DNA from: an uncultured Johnsonella sp.
GTDB lineage: Bacteria; Bacillota; Clostridia; Lachnospirales; Lachnospiraceae
Reading direction: 5' to 3'
Length of the DNA: 64,000 bases
NCBI GenBank assembly: GCA_900766185.1
Contig: CAAFUL010000097.1
Coordinates: 6,950 to 70,949 of the forward strand
Positions 54,274 to 63,727 of the stretch are shown piece after piece (position 1 is the first letter of the stretch; the number at the start of each line of letters is the position of its first letter). A program made the translations under genes and the position numbers. The notes beneath the pieces were generated by a model. The model saw nothing but the letters and a program-made list of their open reading frames with translations, was not told where the DNA came from and did no database searches.

Positions 54274-55590
54274 TTATCTGTCCTCTACATCAGGCAGTAT
54301 CAAGTTCATTATAACACCTATTACAACTGCTATAAAGAGCCCTGAGATATTAAGTGTAATATCTCCCACATGAACATTTACACCTCCAAGTTGTGAAAAT
54401 CCCAGTCCGAACACCAGTATAAGTCCTACTATTGTTAAGTTTCTTGAGTGGGTAAAGTCAAGATTGGACTCTGCAAGTGAGCGCACACCTACAGCGGCTA
54501 TCATTCCAAAAAGCATAACCTCAACTCCGCCTTTTACCGGTCCCGGTATGGTCTGAAGCACAGCTCCTATCTTTCCTAAAAGTCCTAAAATTATTGCAAA
54601 TACAGCCGTCATTCTAAGCAGTGCCGGATTATAATTTTTAGTAGTCGCCAAAACACCGGTATTTTCAGAATAGGTCGTATTAGCCGGACCTCCTATAAGA
54701 CCTGCAAAAGCTGTAGCCAAACCGTCTCCGATCAAGGTTCTGTGCAGTCCCGGCTCTTTTATAAAGTCCTTACCTACTACCGTACTGCTTGTTGTTATAT
54801 CCCCTATATGCTCCATAAAAGTAACCAAGGCTATAGGAGCGATAGAAAGTATGGCTCCCATATTAAACTTAGGTAAAGACATAAAGGGCACTCCGTTGGA
54901 ATCTACTGAAACAAAGGGTATGTTGATCCATGCAGCATTTACTATGGCGGAGTAATCCATTTTATAATAACCCATTAAGGAAAGTATAACACATAATATA
55001 TAACCTGATAATATACCAATTAAAATCGGAACCAGTTTGAAGAATCCATGTGAAAATATAGAACATATGATAACCACAAATAAGGTAAACAGAGCAATAG
55101 AAAAATTCATAAGTATTTCAGAATTTACGCCGTCTGCTAAACTTAAGCCGTTGATAGAGTCCGATATGGCAACGGAAGCTAAGTTGATACCTATAACTAT
55201 TATTACAGGTCCGGTTACAACTGCCGGAAATATCCTTCTAAGTCTTTTGGCACCTATAAGATAGGCAAGCAATGCAAAAAGTAAATATATAAGTCCTGCT
55301 ACAAATATACCTCCCTGTGCTAATGGTATGTTTTCTATGACCACCTTCCCCTCAGGCCTTATAACTGCGCTTAGTGCCGCTAAAAATGCAAATGATGAGC
55401 CTAGGAATACAGGCACTTGCCCCTTAGTACAAAGATGAAATATCAAGGTACCTACTCCGGCTGAGAACAAAGCAAGGGAAGGATTCAGCCCTGTGATCAA
55501 AGGAACCAGTACAGTCGCACCGAACATGGCAAAAAGATGCTGTACGCTAAGTAAATATTCTTTAGCAGTGAATTTATTATGTTTATTCAT
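54274..55590 (-). CDS. uraA: uracil permease (NCS2 family)
   Basis: 438-aa nucleobase:proton symporter with about 14 hydrophobic segments. It begins with QHLFAMFGATVLVPLITGL and contains NTTYSENTGVLATTKNYNP, the NCS2 substrate-site region with the conserved Glu. The neighbouring upp gene supports uracil as substrate rather than xanthine. GGGGGAT precedes ATG 55590. The direct promoter leaves a leader of about 50 nt with no evident PyrR binding site. The gene could also be named pyrP. Confidence 0.93.
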   Translation of the reverse strand: MNKHNKFTAKEYLLSVQHLFAMFGATVLVPLITGLNPSLALFSAGVGTLIFHLCTKGQVPVFLGSSFAFLAALSAVIRPEGKVVIENIPLAQGGIFVAGLIYLLFALLAYLIGAKRLRRIFPAVVTGPVIIVIGINLASVAISDSINGLSLADGVNSEILMNFSIALFTLFVVIICSIFSHGFFKLVPILIGILSGYILCVILSLMGYYKMDYSAIVNAAWINIPFVSVDSNGVPFMSLPKFNMGAILSIAPIALVTFMEHIGDITTSSTVVGKDFIKEPGLHRTLIGDGLATAFAGLIGGPANTTYSENTGVLATTKNYNPALLRMTAVFAIILGLLGKIGAVLQTIPGPVKGGVEVMLFGMIAAVGVRSLAESNLDFTHSRNLTIVGLILVFGLGFSQLGGVNVHVGDITLNISGLFIAVVIGVIMNLILPDVEDR

Positions 55591-55640
55591 AATTATCCCC
55601 CTAAGTTTTATTTTTTCTTTCTCTGAAATAAACCTTAAAA

Positions 55641-55669
55641 ATTCTAGCAGATAATGAATATATTTTCAA
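55641..55669 (-). promoter_or_regulatory. promoter of the uracil permease gene
   Basis: TTGAAA (55664-55669), 17-nt spacer, extended -10 TGCTAGAAT (hexamer 55641-55646) on the minus strand. Confidence 0.75.
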
Positions 55670-55805
55670 TGTAAAAATTCTTTATACAATATGTCATAGA
55701 ATAGTAATAATTCTTATTTTATTTAATCTTAATTCGCTTCTATTTATTTAACTTTTATGTTACAATGGTTAAGTCAATTCAAATCATTTTAGGAGGAAGT
55801 TTATT

Positions 55806-57329
55806 ATGTATTTATCAAATAAGGTAAGGGGCGGCTTGTTTATTTTAGCCTCGAGCTTATCTCTTATCTTTTCATTTGCAACTTATGCCAGTTCTTTAGA
55901 AGGACCGGGACAAGCAGCTGACTCTAACTCTACAGAGACTTCTACCAATGAAGCTGCAATTGATGTAAGGTCAAGTTTAGCTATAACAAATTATACCCAG
56001 CCTGAAAACTTGAATTTAGACAAGGTCGTTAACGCTGCCAATCTTAATTCTTTAGGGGATAATCTTACCGCACCGGATACTATTACCGGAGCGCCTATTA
56101 TGTTCAAATACGGTATGTGGAATGTAGATAATTCCGAGATTTCAGGTGCGCCAAGCAATGCGCAGGCTTTTGCATATTCTCCGGGAGGATTCCCAAGATT
56201 GCAGATACATCATTCAGGTGTGGGCAGATATTATGCAAGAGCATTTAACCAAAATTCAGGTTGGTCTCCTTGGATCAATTCAGGAGAGGCTACACCTAAC
56301 GGCGATTCTAACAATAAGGTTCAGGCTGTGCAAATTCGTGCAAAGGGTTACGGCGGAGTACTTAATGATATTTATTACAAGGCTGTACTTAGCAACGGTG
56401 CCGTAACCGGTTGGGGAAAAAACGGTCAGACGGTAGGTACTATAGGTACCGATGCTTACATAGTTGCTCTTAAAGTAGTTATGTGGGATAAGACAAAGGA
56501 TTTCCCTGAAAGCACAAGCGGGCTTTTACTTGCGCCTTTCTACGAGGGTGTTTACAGAGATGCGGCAGGTGCGCTTCGCTATTCAAGGCCTGATGACACT
56601 GCTTACACAGGTTGGGGATTTGAGAATAATACTCCATACTACTTTAAGGATGGAGAGATTCAGACCGGTTGGCAGTATATAGACGGTTATAAGTATTATT
56701 TTGCTGAAGACGGACAACTTGTTACTGACTTGGAGCCTGTTATGGGGCTTACCAACGACTATGTGATCAAGTATAACACAGCTACCGCTACCATGTATAT
56801 TATGGCAAGAGACGGTGCCAACGGATATATAATTCCTTATAAGACATTTATGTCTACCGACGGTCCCGATACTCCTTTAGGTTCTTATAAAATTTATGCA
56901 AAGTATGCTTGGAAGTTCATGCATGATGATATTTACTGTCAGTATTTATCAAGATTTTATAACGGATTTATAATACACTCATTGATTTATTATGATGCTC
57001 CAAGTCCTTATGCACTGGATGCCAATACCTATAACTATATGGATATAGCTCAGTCAGGCGGATGCCTAAGACTTAAGGCAGGAGATGCAGCTTGGGTATA
57101 TCATAACTGTAAGATGGGAACTCCGGTTATAACATATTCTAACTTACATGAAAAAGGACCTGTAGAAAAACCGGCTATAGATACACCGATTCCTACAGAT
57201 CAGAAATTTGATCCTACAGATCCGGTCATAGTTCAAAAGCAGCAGGCGGAAGTTGCAAAGCAGGCGGCTGCAGAAGCTGCAAGACAGGCAGCTGAGCAAA
57301 CAGCGGGCGAACAAAATAATGGGGCTTAA
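55806..57329 (+). CDS. secreted L,D-transpeptidase (YkuD) with ChW-like and choline-binding-like repeats
   Basis: 507-aa exported protein. The signal peptide is at residues 1-30 (LFILASSLSLIFSFATYAS). Residues about 95-235 contain clostridial hydrophobic-W-like modules (GWSPWINSGE, GWGKNGQTVGTIGTDAYI). Residues about 260-305 hold cell-wall-binding repeats (TGWGFENNTPYYFKDGEIQT, GWQYIDGYKYYFAEDG). The YkuD domain follows, with catalytic His near 391 and SGGCLRL near 418-424 (Cys nucleophile). The C-terminal tail is Ala/Gln-rich. It is likely to make 3-3 crosslinks or attach proteins to murein. AGGAGG precedes the ATG. Confidence 0.9.
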   Translation: MYLSNKVRGGLFILASSLSLIFSFATYASSLEGPGQAADSNSTETSTNEAAIDVRSSLAITNYTQPENLNLDKVVNAANLNSLGDNLTAPDTITGAPIMFKYGMWNVDNSEISGAPSNAQAFAYSPGGFPRLQIHHSGVGRYYARAFNQNSGWSPWINSGEATPNGDSNNKVQAVQIRAKGYGGVLNDIYYKAVLSNGAVTGWGKNGQTVGTIGTDAYIVALKVVMWDKTKDFPESTSGLLLAPFYEGVYRDAAGALRYSRPDDTAYTGWGFENNTPYYFKDGEIQTGWQYIDGYKYYFAEDGQLVTDLEPVMGLTNDYVIKYNTATATMYIMARDGANGYIIPYKTFMSTDGPDTPLGSYKIYAKYAWKFMHDDIYCQYLSRFYNGFIIHSLIYYDAPSPYALDANTYNYMDIAQSGGCLRLKAGDAAWVYHNCKMGTPVITYSNLHEKGPVEKPAIDTPIPTDQKFDPTDPVIVQKQQAEVAKQAAAEAARQAAEQTAGEQNNGA

Positions 57330-57367
57330 TTTATATTAAATAAACTTGTACTTACCAAATAAAAAAG

Positions 57368-57391
57368 GAGCTGTTGATACAGCTCTTTTTT
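57368..57391. terminator. terminator between the L,D-transpeptidase and engB
   Basis: GAGCTGT/ACAGCTC with a 4-nt loop, followed by six T on the plus strand and preceded by six A, so it can work for both convergent genes. Confidence 0.88.
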
Positions 57392-57453
57392 ATTTAAGTT
57401 ATGACTTTATCTATTGCCTCTTTGCTTAATAATTATTCCTTGAGGACTTTTGC

Positions 57454-58041
57454 TCAAGAAACACTCATATTATCTATGATCTCATACACTTCTTCTCTAC
57501 CCTGTTTAGTTTCAGACGAAAAAGCCACTATCATATCTTCATCCGCTACTTTAAGTGCTTTTTCTATCATTTTTATATGCTTATTTAATACACTTCTTTT
57601 TAACTTATCCGCTTTAGTAAGTATAAGAAGCACCTTATAACCGTGGTATTTTATCCAATCATACATCAATCTGTCATTTTCAGTAGGCTCATGCCTTATA
57701 TCAACCAAAAGGCAGATCAGTTTTAATGTGGGTGAGGTAGTAATATACCTTTCTATCATTTTCCCCCACTTTTGCCTTAATTCCTGTGATACTTTCGCAT
57801 AGCCGTAGCCCGGCAGATCGACAAAATATAAGCTGTCATTTACTTTATAATAATTTATAGTCTGTGTCTTTCCCGGTGCTTGAGAGGTTCTTGCCAAGGA
57901 CTTTCTTTGCATAAGTGTATTAATTAAACTTGATTTTCCGACATTGGACTTACCTAAAAAAGCAATCTCCGGCAAATCATTTTTAGGCAATACACTTGTT
58001 ATACCGCATACTGTTTCCAAAACCGCCTGTTTTATATGCAT
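57454..58041 (-). CDS. engB: ribosome-biogenesis GTPase EngB (YsxC/YihA)
   Basis: Essential GTPase of 50S assembly, 195 aa. G1 GKSNVGKSSLINTL (residues 30-43), G2 SQAPGKTQTINYY, G3 DLPGYGYAKVS, G4 LTKADKLKRS. It follows lon by 17 nt, a common Firmicutes order (clpX-lon-ysxC). Confidence 0.96.
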   Translation of the reverse strand: MHIKQAVLETVCGITSVLPKNDLPEIAFLGKSNVGKSSLINTLMQRKSLARTSQAPGKTQTINYYKVNDSLYFVDLPGYGYAKVSQELRQKWGKMIERYITTSPTLKLICLLVDIRHEPTENDRLMYDWIKYHGYKVLLILTKADKLKRSVLNKHIKMIEKALKVADEDMIVAFSSETKQGREEVYEIIDNMSVS

Positions 58042-58058
58042 AAACCCTCCTGATTATA

Positions 58059-60392
58059 CTAAGCAAATGCTTTTTTAAGTACTTCTTTTAATTCTTTAAC
58101 ATAAACTATCTCTAAGCCGTCCGTGATTTCCTTTGAAAGCTCCTCTATATCGATCTTATTCTTATAAGGTACTATAACAGTCTTAATATCCGCCATCTTT
58201 GCTGCCAGTATCTTCTCTTTAAGCCCCCCTATAGGCAGTACCCTGCCCCTTAGGCTAAGCTCTCCGGTCATAGCCACATCAGCTCTTATCTTTCTTTGGA
58301 TCACGGCGGAAAGCATGGCTGCTGCCATAGTTATACCTGCACTGGGACCGTCTTTTGGCACAGCGCCTTCAGGTATGTGCAAATGTATATCATGCTTATC
58401 ATAAAAATCATCCGCCACCTTATATTCCTTGGACATTGACCTTACGGCACTTAAGGCTATACGGGCGGACTCCTTCATAACATCGCCCATCTGTCCGGTA
58501 AGCAAAAGACCGCCCTTGCCCGGCATAATACTTACTTCTATCTGCAAGGTATCTCCGCCTACCGCAGTCCATGCAAGTCCACGGCATATACCGACTTCGT
58601 CAGCTTCATTTGCCGACTCATAATTATATCTCGGCTTTCCTAAATAACTTGAAAGCTTTTTGGCAGTTATGCTTATACTCTTTTTATTTTCTTCAAGTAT
58701 CTTTCTTGCGCATTTTCTGTATACCTCGCCTATTCGTCTTTCAAGCGTTCTTACTCCTGCCTCTTTGGTATAATTATGTATTATTTTTTTAAGTGCCTCT
58801 TCATCAAGCTTAACCTTGTACTTTTCAAGTCCGTTGGCTTTTAATTGCTTTTTAACCAGATAGTCCTTAGCTATATGAAGTTTTTCATTTTCAGTATAGG
58901 AATTTATCTCTATAAGCTCCATACGATCAAGCAAAGGTCTTGGTATAGTGGACACATTGTTGGCTGTGGCAATAAAAAGTACCTTGGATAAGTCTACCGG
59001 CAGCTCCACATAATGATCTCTGAACTTATAATTTTGCTCGGCATCAAGCACTTCCAAAAGTGCCGAAGCGGTATCACCCTTATAATCACTTGATACCTTA
59101 TCTATTTCATCCAAAAGCATAAGAGGATTTGATACCTTTGCCTGTCTTAATCCTTCCACGAATCTTCCCGGCATGGCACCTATATAAGTCTTTCTGTGTC
59201 CTCTTATTTCAGCCTCATCTCTGACGCCTCCAAGGCTTATCCTGACATATTTTTTATCCATAGCCCTTGCAACACTTTTTGCTATGGAGGTCTTACCGGT
59301 TCCCGGAGGGCCTACGAGGCAGAGTATCGAGCCGCTGCTTTTTGGATTTAATATACGCACCGAAAGGTACTCAAGCACTCTGGATTTTACTTTTTCAAGC
59401 CCGTAATGATCGGCATCCAGTATTTTCGCAGCATGACCTATGTCGGTGTTATCCTCAGTATATTTATTAAAAGGAATATCAAATACCACATCCAGATAGT
59501 TTCTTATAACATTGGCTTCCTGTGAGCCTGAGGGCATATTCTTAAGCCTGTTTATCTCCTTGGAAAGCTTTTCCTTTGAGCCTTCATCTATACTGAGTTC
59601 AGCCAGTTTCTTCTCGTACTCTTCTCCTTCTTTTTCAAAGTCCTCATTAAGCTCCTGCTTAATGATTTTCATCTGCTCTCTGAGTATATATTCCTTTTGA
59701 TTTTGATCTATATTTTCCCTGAGCTGCTTTTGGAACTCAAATTTTATTTGATTCACCTGATTATCTTTAAAAAGCTGCTTTACTATAAGTTCATATCTTT
59801 CATCAATATTATGTGCATCAAGTATCGCCTGCTTTATCTTGTAATCCCATGGAAGTTCCGCTGCTACTTTAGTACATAATTCGTATATGCTCTCAGTTTC
59901 AACCAGATCCTGCATATTTTCGGCTGCAAACTTTTGATTTGAAAGAGCGAATTCCGCAAGTTGTTCCTTAATAATACTTATCATTGCAGCTTCCGTTGCC
60001 GGATCCGCATATACCTTCTTGGTATGTATATCGTAAGTTTCATCCTGCGCCACATAGGCATTAAAATAAGAACCGTTATCTTCCAGTTTAAACAGACTGC
60101 ACTTGGATAAACCTTCTACCATAACTCTAAGGTTTCCCTGCTGTAATCTTACAAGCTGCTTTATAGCGACATAGCAGCCGCTTTCATAAAGTTCTTCTTT
60201 TTTAGGCACTTCAAGCTCGGATTGTTTTTGAGTAAAAAGGCATACTCTTTCATCTAATGACATTGCCTTTTCTATAGCAGCTATCGATTTTTCTCTGCTT
60301 ACATCAAAAAACTGTATGCTCCCCGGTAATACGGTCATATTTCTAAGAGGTACAGTTATAACCCTGAGCATGTTTTTGTAATTATCTCTCAT
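58059..60392 (-). CDS. lon: ATP-dependent protease Lon
   Basis: 777-aa AAA+ serine protease. The N-terminal substrate domain is followed by a coiled coil, Walker A GPPGTGKTSIAKS, Walker B LMLLDEIDKV, and the protease domain with catalytic S684 in KDGPSAGIT and K727 in GGLKEK. The start at 60392 has AGGAG 12 nt upstream. It degrades misfolded and regulatory proteins. It lies between clpX and engB; the clpX-lon gap of 102 bp contains a hairpin. Confidence 0.97.
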   Translation of the reverse strand: MRDNYKNMLRVITVPLRNMTVLPGSIQFFDVSREKSIAAIEKAMSLDERVCLFTQKQSELEVPKKEELYESGCYVAIKQLVRLQQGNLRVMVEGLSKCSLFKLEDNGSYFNAYVAQDETYDIHTKKVYADPATEAAMISIIKEQLAEFALSNQKFAAENMQDLVETESIYELCTKVAAELPWDYKIKQAILDAHNIDERYELIVKQLFKDNQVNQIKFEFQKQLRENIDQNQKEYILREQMKIIKQELNEDFEKEGEEYEKKLAELSIDEGSKEKLSKEINRLKNMPSGSQEANVIRNYLDVVFDIPFNKYTEDNTDIGHAAKILDADHYGLEKVKSRVLEYLSVRILNPKSSGSILCLVGPPGTGKTSIAKSVARAMDKKYVRISLGGVRDEAEIRGHRKTYIGAMPGRFVEGLRQAKVSNPLMLLDEIDKVSSDYKGDTASALLEVLDAEQNYKFRDHYVELPVDLSKVLFIATANNVSTIPRPLLDRMELIEINSYTENEKLHIAKDYLVKKQLKANGLEKYKVKLDEEALKKIIHNYTKEAGVRTLERRIGEVYRKCARKILEENKKSISITAKKLSSYLGKPRYNYESANEADEVGICRGLAWTAVGGDTLQIEVSIMPGKGGLLLTGQMGDVMKESARIALSAVRSMSKEYKVADDFYDKHDIHLHIPEGAVPKDGPSAGITMAAAMLSAVIQRKIRADVAMTGELSLRGRVLPIGGLKEKILAAKMADIKTVIVPYKNKIDIEELSKEITDGLEIVYVKELKEVLKKAFA

Positions 60393-60423
60393 ATTATTTC
60401 TAATCTCCTATAGATAAACCAAT

Positions 60424-60490
60424 GGAGCTGCTGCATAACAGATTTTAACTATGTATAATACATATTAAATCCATACTTTGCAGCAGCCCC
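60424..60490. repeat. hairpin between clpX and lon
   Basis: GGAGCTGCTGCA (60424-60435) pairs with TGCAGCAGCCCC (60479-60490) around a 43-nt loop that includes TATTATACAT. No U-tract follows in the minus direction, so it may be a partial terminator or processing site. The stem core matches those of several terminators in the window. Confidence 0.55.
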
Positions 60491-60494
60491 AATC

Positions 60495-61775
60495 TTATGC
60501 TATCTCAGGTTTCCCCATTGTTTTTCTGTGTTTCTTTTTAACCGCCTTATCCCTGTATACAAGTTCAGGTTTCTGACCGTCTATGGTATCCTTATTAACA
60601 ATGCATATACCTACATTAGGGTCGGAAGGTATCTCATACATCATATCCATCATAGATTTTTCAATAATGGATCTTAAACCTCTTGCTCCTATCTTTCTGG
60701 CAAGTGCAAGTTTAGCTATTTCCTGTACTGCGTCCTCGGTAAATTCGAGTTTTACATCATCCATTTCAAATAGCTTAACATATTGCTTGGTCAAAGCATT
60801 CTTAGGCTCGGTAAGTACCCTTATAAGGCTTTCCTCATCAAGCATCTCCAAAGATACGGTAATAGGAACTCTTCCTATAAACTCAGGTATAAGTCCGTAC
60901 TTTATTAAATCTTGAGGTAGAGTTTTCTTAAATAACTCGTCTATGCTGTGAGAATTTTTTGCTGCCACCTCAGAGTTAAATCCTATACTTCCTGCACCGA
61001 GTCTTTTTTCTATTATATTCTCAAGCCCGTCAAAAGCTCCTCCGCAGATAAACAATATATTTGAAGTGTCTATCTGTATAAGCTCCTGATGAGGATGTTT
61101 TCTTCCACCCTGAGGAGGTACATTGGCAACACTGCCCTCCAAGATCTTAAGCAGTGCCTGCTGCACACCCTCACCTGAAACATCTCTTGTAATAGATACA
61201 TTTTCAGACTTTTTGGTAATCTTATCTATCTCATCTATATATATAATACCGTATTCTGCCCTTCTTACATCATCTCCGGCAGCCTGTATAAGTTTCAGCA
61301 ATATATTTTCTACATCTTCACCTACATATCCGGCTTCCGTCAGGGTAGTAGCATCCGCTATCGCAAAAGGTACATTAAGTATCTTAGCCAAAGTCTGTGC
61401 AAGATAGGTCTTTCCTGAACCGGTAGGACCAAGTAAAAGTATGTTGCTCTTTTGTATCTCCACATCGGATGATTTGCTGTGAGTTATTCTCTTATAGTGA
61501 TTATATACTGCCACCGATAATACTCTCTTAGCATCATCCTGACCTATTACATATTCGTCCAAAAACTTTTTAATTTCTTTGGGTTTTAAAAGATTAATGC
61601 CTTCAAGCTCATATTCTTCCTCTTGGGCAAATTCATCATCCAAAATTTCTGCACAGAGCATAATGCACTCATTGCATATATACACTCCGGGCGGACCTGA
61701 TAATAATCTTCTTACCTGTTCATTCGACTTGCGGCAAAACGAACAGCAAGGTTTTGTATCGGAATTATTAGCCAT
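60495..61775 (-). CDS. clpX: ATP-dependent Clp protease ATP-binding subunit ClpX
   Basis: 426-aa AAA+ unfoldase for ClpP. The N-terminal zinc-binding domain has CSFCRK...CNEC. Walker A is [12 protein letters not shown], the pore loop GYVGED follows, Walker [11 protein letters not shown], and sensor-2 [11 protein letters not shown] is at the C-terminus. It lies 9 nt after clpP in the tig-clpP-clpX operon. Confidence 0.97.
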   Translation of the reverse strand: MANNSDTKPCCSFCRKSNEQVRRLLSGPPGVYICNECIMLCAEILDDEFAQEEEYELEGINLLKPKEIKKFLDEYVIGQDDAKRVLSVAVYNHYKRITHSKSSDVEIQKSNILLLGPTGSGKTYLAQTLAKILNVPFAIADATTLTEAGYVGEDVENILLKLIQAAGDDVRRAEYGIIYIDEIDKITKKSENVSITRDVSGEGVQQALLKILEGSVANVPPQGGRKHPHQELIQIDTSNILFICGGAFDGLENIIEKRLGAGSIGFNSEVAAKNSHSIDELFKKTLPQDLIKYGLIPEFIGRVPITVSLEMLDEESLIRVLTEPKNALTKQYVKLFEMDDVKLEFTEDAVQEIAKLALARKIGARGLRSIIEKSMMDMMYEIPSDPNVGICIVNKDTIDGQKPELVYRDKAVKKKHRKTMGKPEIA

Positions 61776-61784
61776 CTTTTTCTC

Positions 61785-62366
61785 CTAATGATGTTCTATA
61801 ACATTATCTATAATACCATACTCCAAAGCCTCTTTAGCAGACATATAGAAGTCTCTTTCAGTATCTCTTTCTATAACTTCCAATGGCTTTCCGGTATTGG
61901 CTGCAAGCATTTCATTAAGCTTTTTCTTACTCTTTAATATCTGCTCAGCCGCTATCTGTATCTCCGTTGCCTGTCCTCTGGCTCCGCCTGAAGGCTGATG
62001 TATCATGATTTCGGAATTGGGAAGCGCATATCTTTTGCCCTTCTTACCTCCGGCTAAAAGAAAAGCTCCCATACTTGCCGCCATACCCATACATATTGTT
62101 GATACATCACACTTAATGTATTGCATGGTATCGTATATAGCCATACCTGCAACTACACTGCCTCCGGGGCTGTTTATATATAAATGTATATCCTTGTTGG
62201 CATCTTCAGACTCTAAAAATAACAATTGTGCAACTATCAGATTGGCACTTATATCTGTAACCTCTTCCCCCAAAAAAACTATTCTGTCCTTTAATAGTCT
62301 TGAATATATATCAAATGCTCTTTCTCCCCTACTTGTTGACTCTATGACTGTAGGTACTAAACTCAT
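61785..62366 (-). CDS. clpP: ATP-dependent Clp protease proteolytic subunit
   Basis: 193-aa serine peptidase. Catalytic triad S98 (GMAASMGA), H123 ([12 protein letters not shown]) and D172 ([11 protein letters not shown]). Length and motifs are canonical for the single housekeeping ClpP. It lies 14 nt after tig and 9 nt before clpX. Confidence 0.97.
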   Translation of the reverse strand: MSLVPTVIESTSRGERAFDIYSRLLKDRIVFLGEEVTDISANLIVAQLLFLESEDANKDIHLYINSPGGSVVAGMAIYDTMQYIKCDVSTICMGMAASMGAFLLAGGKKGKRYALPNSEIMIHQPSGGARGQATEIQIAAEQILKSKKKLNEMLAANTGKPLEVIERDTERDFYMSAKEALEYGIIDNVIEHH

Positions 62367-62380
62367 ATATTAACCTCCGT

Positions 62381-63667
62381 TTATACCAGCTTTGCCTCCG
62401 CTACAAGCATATCTATAGCTTCCTGCATAGCTATATCCTTCTTTAAGATATCGCTGTCGGAATTAGCAAAGTGCTCTCTTATTTTTTCTGCTTCCATATT
62501 GTATTGTTCTGCCATCTTGGTAAATTCTTCTTCCATTCTTGCTTCATCAACTTCTATCTTTTCCGCCTTAACTATTTCCTCAAGAACAAGTCTGGTTTTG
62601 ATATTGTTTACCGCCTGCTCTCTCATCTGATCTCTAAGCTTCTCAATAGTCATACCTGTAAATTGCATATACTGATCTAAAGATATTCCTTGACTTTGCA
62701 TACGAGAAGCATAATCTCCGACCATCTTATCAATCTGTAACTCTATCATAGGCTCGGGTATATCCATAGTTGCATTCTCAACTACCTTTTGAACTACAGC
62801 GTGCTCATTTTCATTGGCAGCTCTTTTCTGCTTTCTTAAAGCAAGACTTTCCTTAATACTTTCTTTATAAGCCTCTAAGGTATCAAACTCACTTACCTCA
62901 CTTGCAAACTCATCATTTAGCTCAGGAAGTTCTTTTCTCTTGATTTCCTTTACCTTGACTTTAAATACAGCAGGCTTTCCTGCAAGTTCCTTAGAATGAT
63001 AGTTCTCAGGGAAGGTTACATTGACATCAAACTCTTCTCCAAGATTATGTCCTATGATCTGATCCTCGAAACCTGCAATAAAGTTTTTTGATCCTATTGT
63101 TAAAGGATAGTCTTCCGCTTTTCCGCCTTCAAAATGCACACCGTCTACACTTCCGTCAAAGTCTATAAGGAGTTGATCCTTGTCTTCTACAGCTCTGTCA
63201 TCTACAGATATAAGTCTGGCATTCTTTTCCTGTTGTGCCAAAAGTTCCTGTGCTATGTCCTCTTCTGTTACATTGCCATCAGCCTTTGTTACTTCTACGC
63301 CTTTATACTCACCTAATGTAACCTCAGGACGGGTTGCAACCTTTGCTACATACACAAAATCCTTATCCTTACCTACTTCCTTAATATCTATCTGCGGTCT
63401 TGACACTATCTCAAGCTCAGACTCTTCAACCGCTGTAGGATAGCTTTGATCTATTGCTATATCTATCGCATCTTCCAACAATGCACCTAAACCGTAAAAC
63501 TTTTCTACCAATGCCTGAGTTGCTTTTCCTTTACGAAAGCCCGGTATATTGAATTTTGACTTATTCTTATTAAAAGATTGTGTAATAGCCTTGTTAAAAT
63601 CTTCTGCACTAACTGTTATGGTCAAGTCTGCCATATTTTTTTCTAATTTCTCCACCTGTAAACTCAT
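62381..63667 (-). CDS. tig: trigger factor (ribosome-associated chaperone, PPIase)
   Basis: 428-aa chaperone. The N-terminal ribosome-binding signature FNIPGFRKGKA is at about residues 38-48. The FKBP-like PPIase domain (VEDKDQLLIDFDGSVDGVHFEGG, about 150-240) and the C-terminal helical arms (LRDQMREQAVNNIKTRLVLEEI) follow. Order tig-clpP-clpX is typical. Its promoter abuts the IS200/IS605-like remnant at the right edge. Confidence 0.96.
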   Translation of the reverse strand: MSLQVEKLEKNMADLTITVSAEDFNKAITQSFNKNKSKFNIPGFRKGKATQALVEKFYGLGALLEDAIDIAIDQSYPTAVEESELEIVSRPQIDIKEVGKDKDFVYVAKVATRPEVTLGEYKGVEVTKADGNVTEEDIAQELLAQQEKNARLISVDDRAVEDKDQLLIDFDGSVDGVHFEGGKAEDYPLTIGSKNFIAGFEDQIIGHNLGEEFDVNVTFPENYHSKELAGKPAVFKVKVKEIKRKELPELNDEFASEVSEFDTLEAYKESIKESLALRKQKRAANENEHAVVQKVVENATMDIPEPMIELQIDKMVGDYASRMQSQGISLDQYMQFTGMTIEKLRDQMREQAVNNIKTRLVLEEIVKAEKIEVDEARMEEEFTKMAEQYNMEAEKIREHFANSDSDILKKDIAMQEAIDMLVAEAKLV

Positions 63668-63687
63668 AGAATTCTCCTTAATAATCT

Positions 63688-63716
63688 ATTATGCACCCTA
63701 ATTTAGTGCGTCTGAA
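63688..63716 (-). promoter_or_regulatory. possible promoter of tig-clpP-clpX
   Basis: TTCAGA (63711-63716), 17-nt spacer, CATAAT (63688-63693) on the minus strand. The -35 lies in a segment similar to the start of the tandem repeat units, so the remnant may contribute part of this promoter. Confidence 0.45.
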
Positions 63717-63727
63717 CCGCTCATTGT

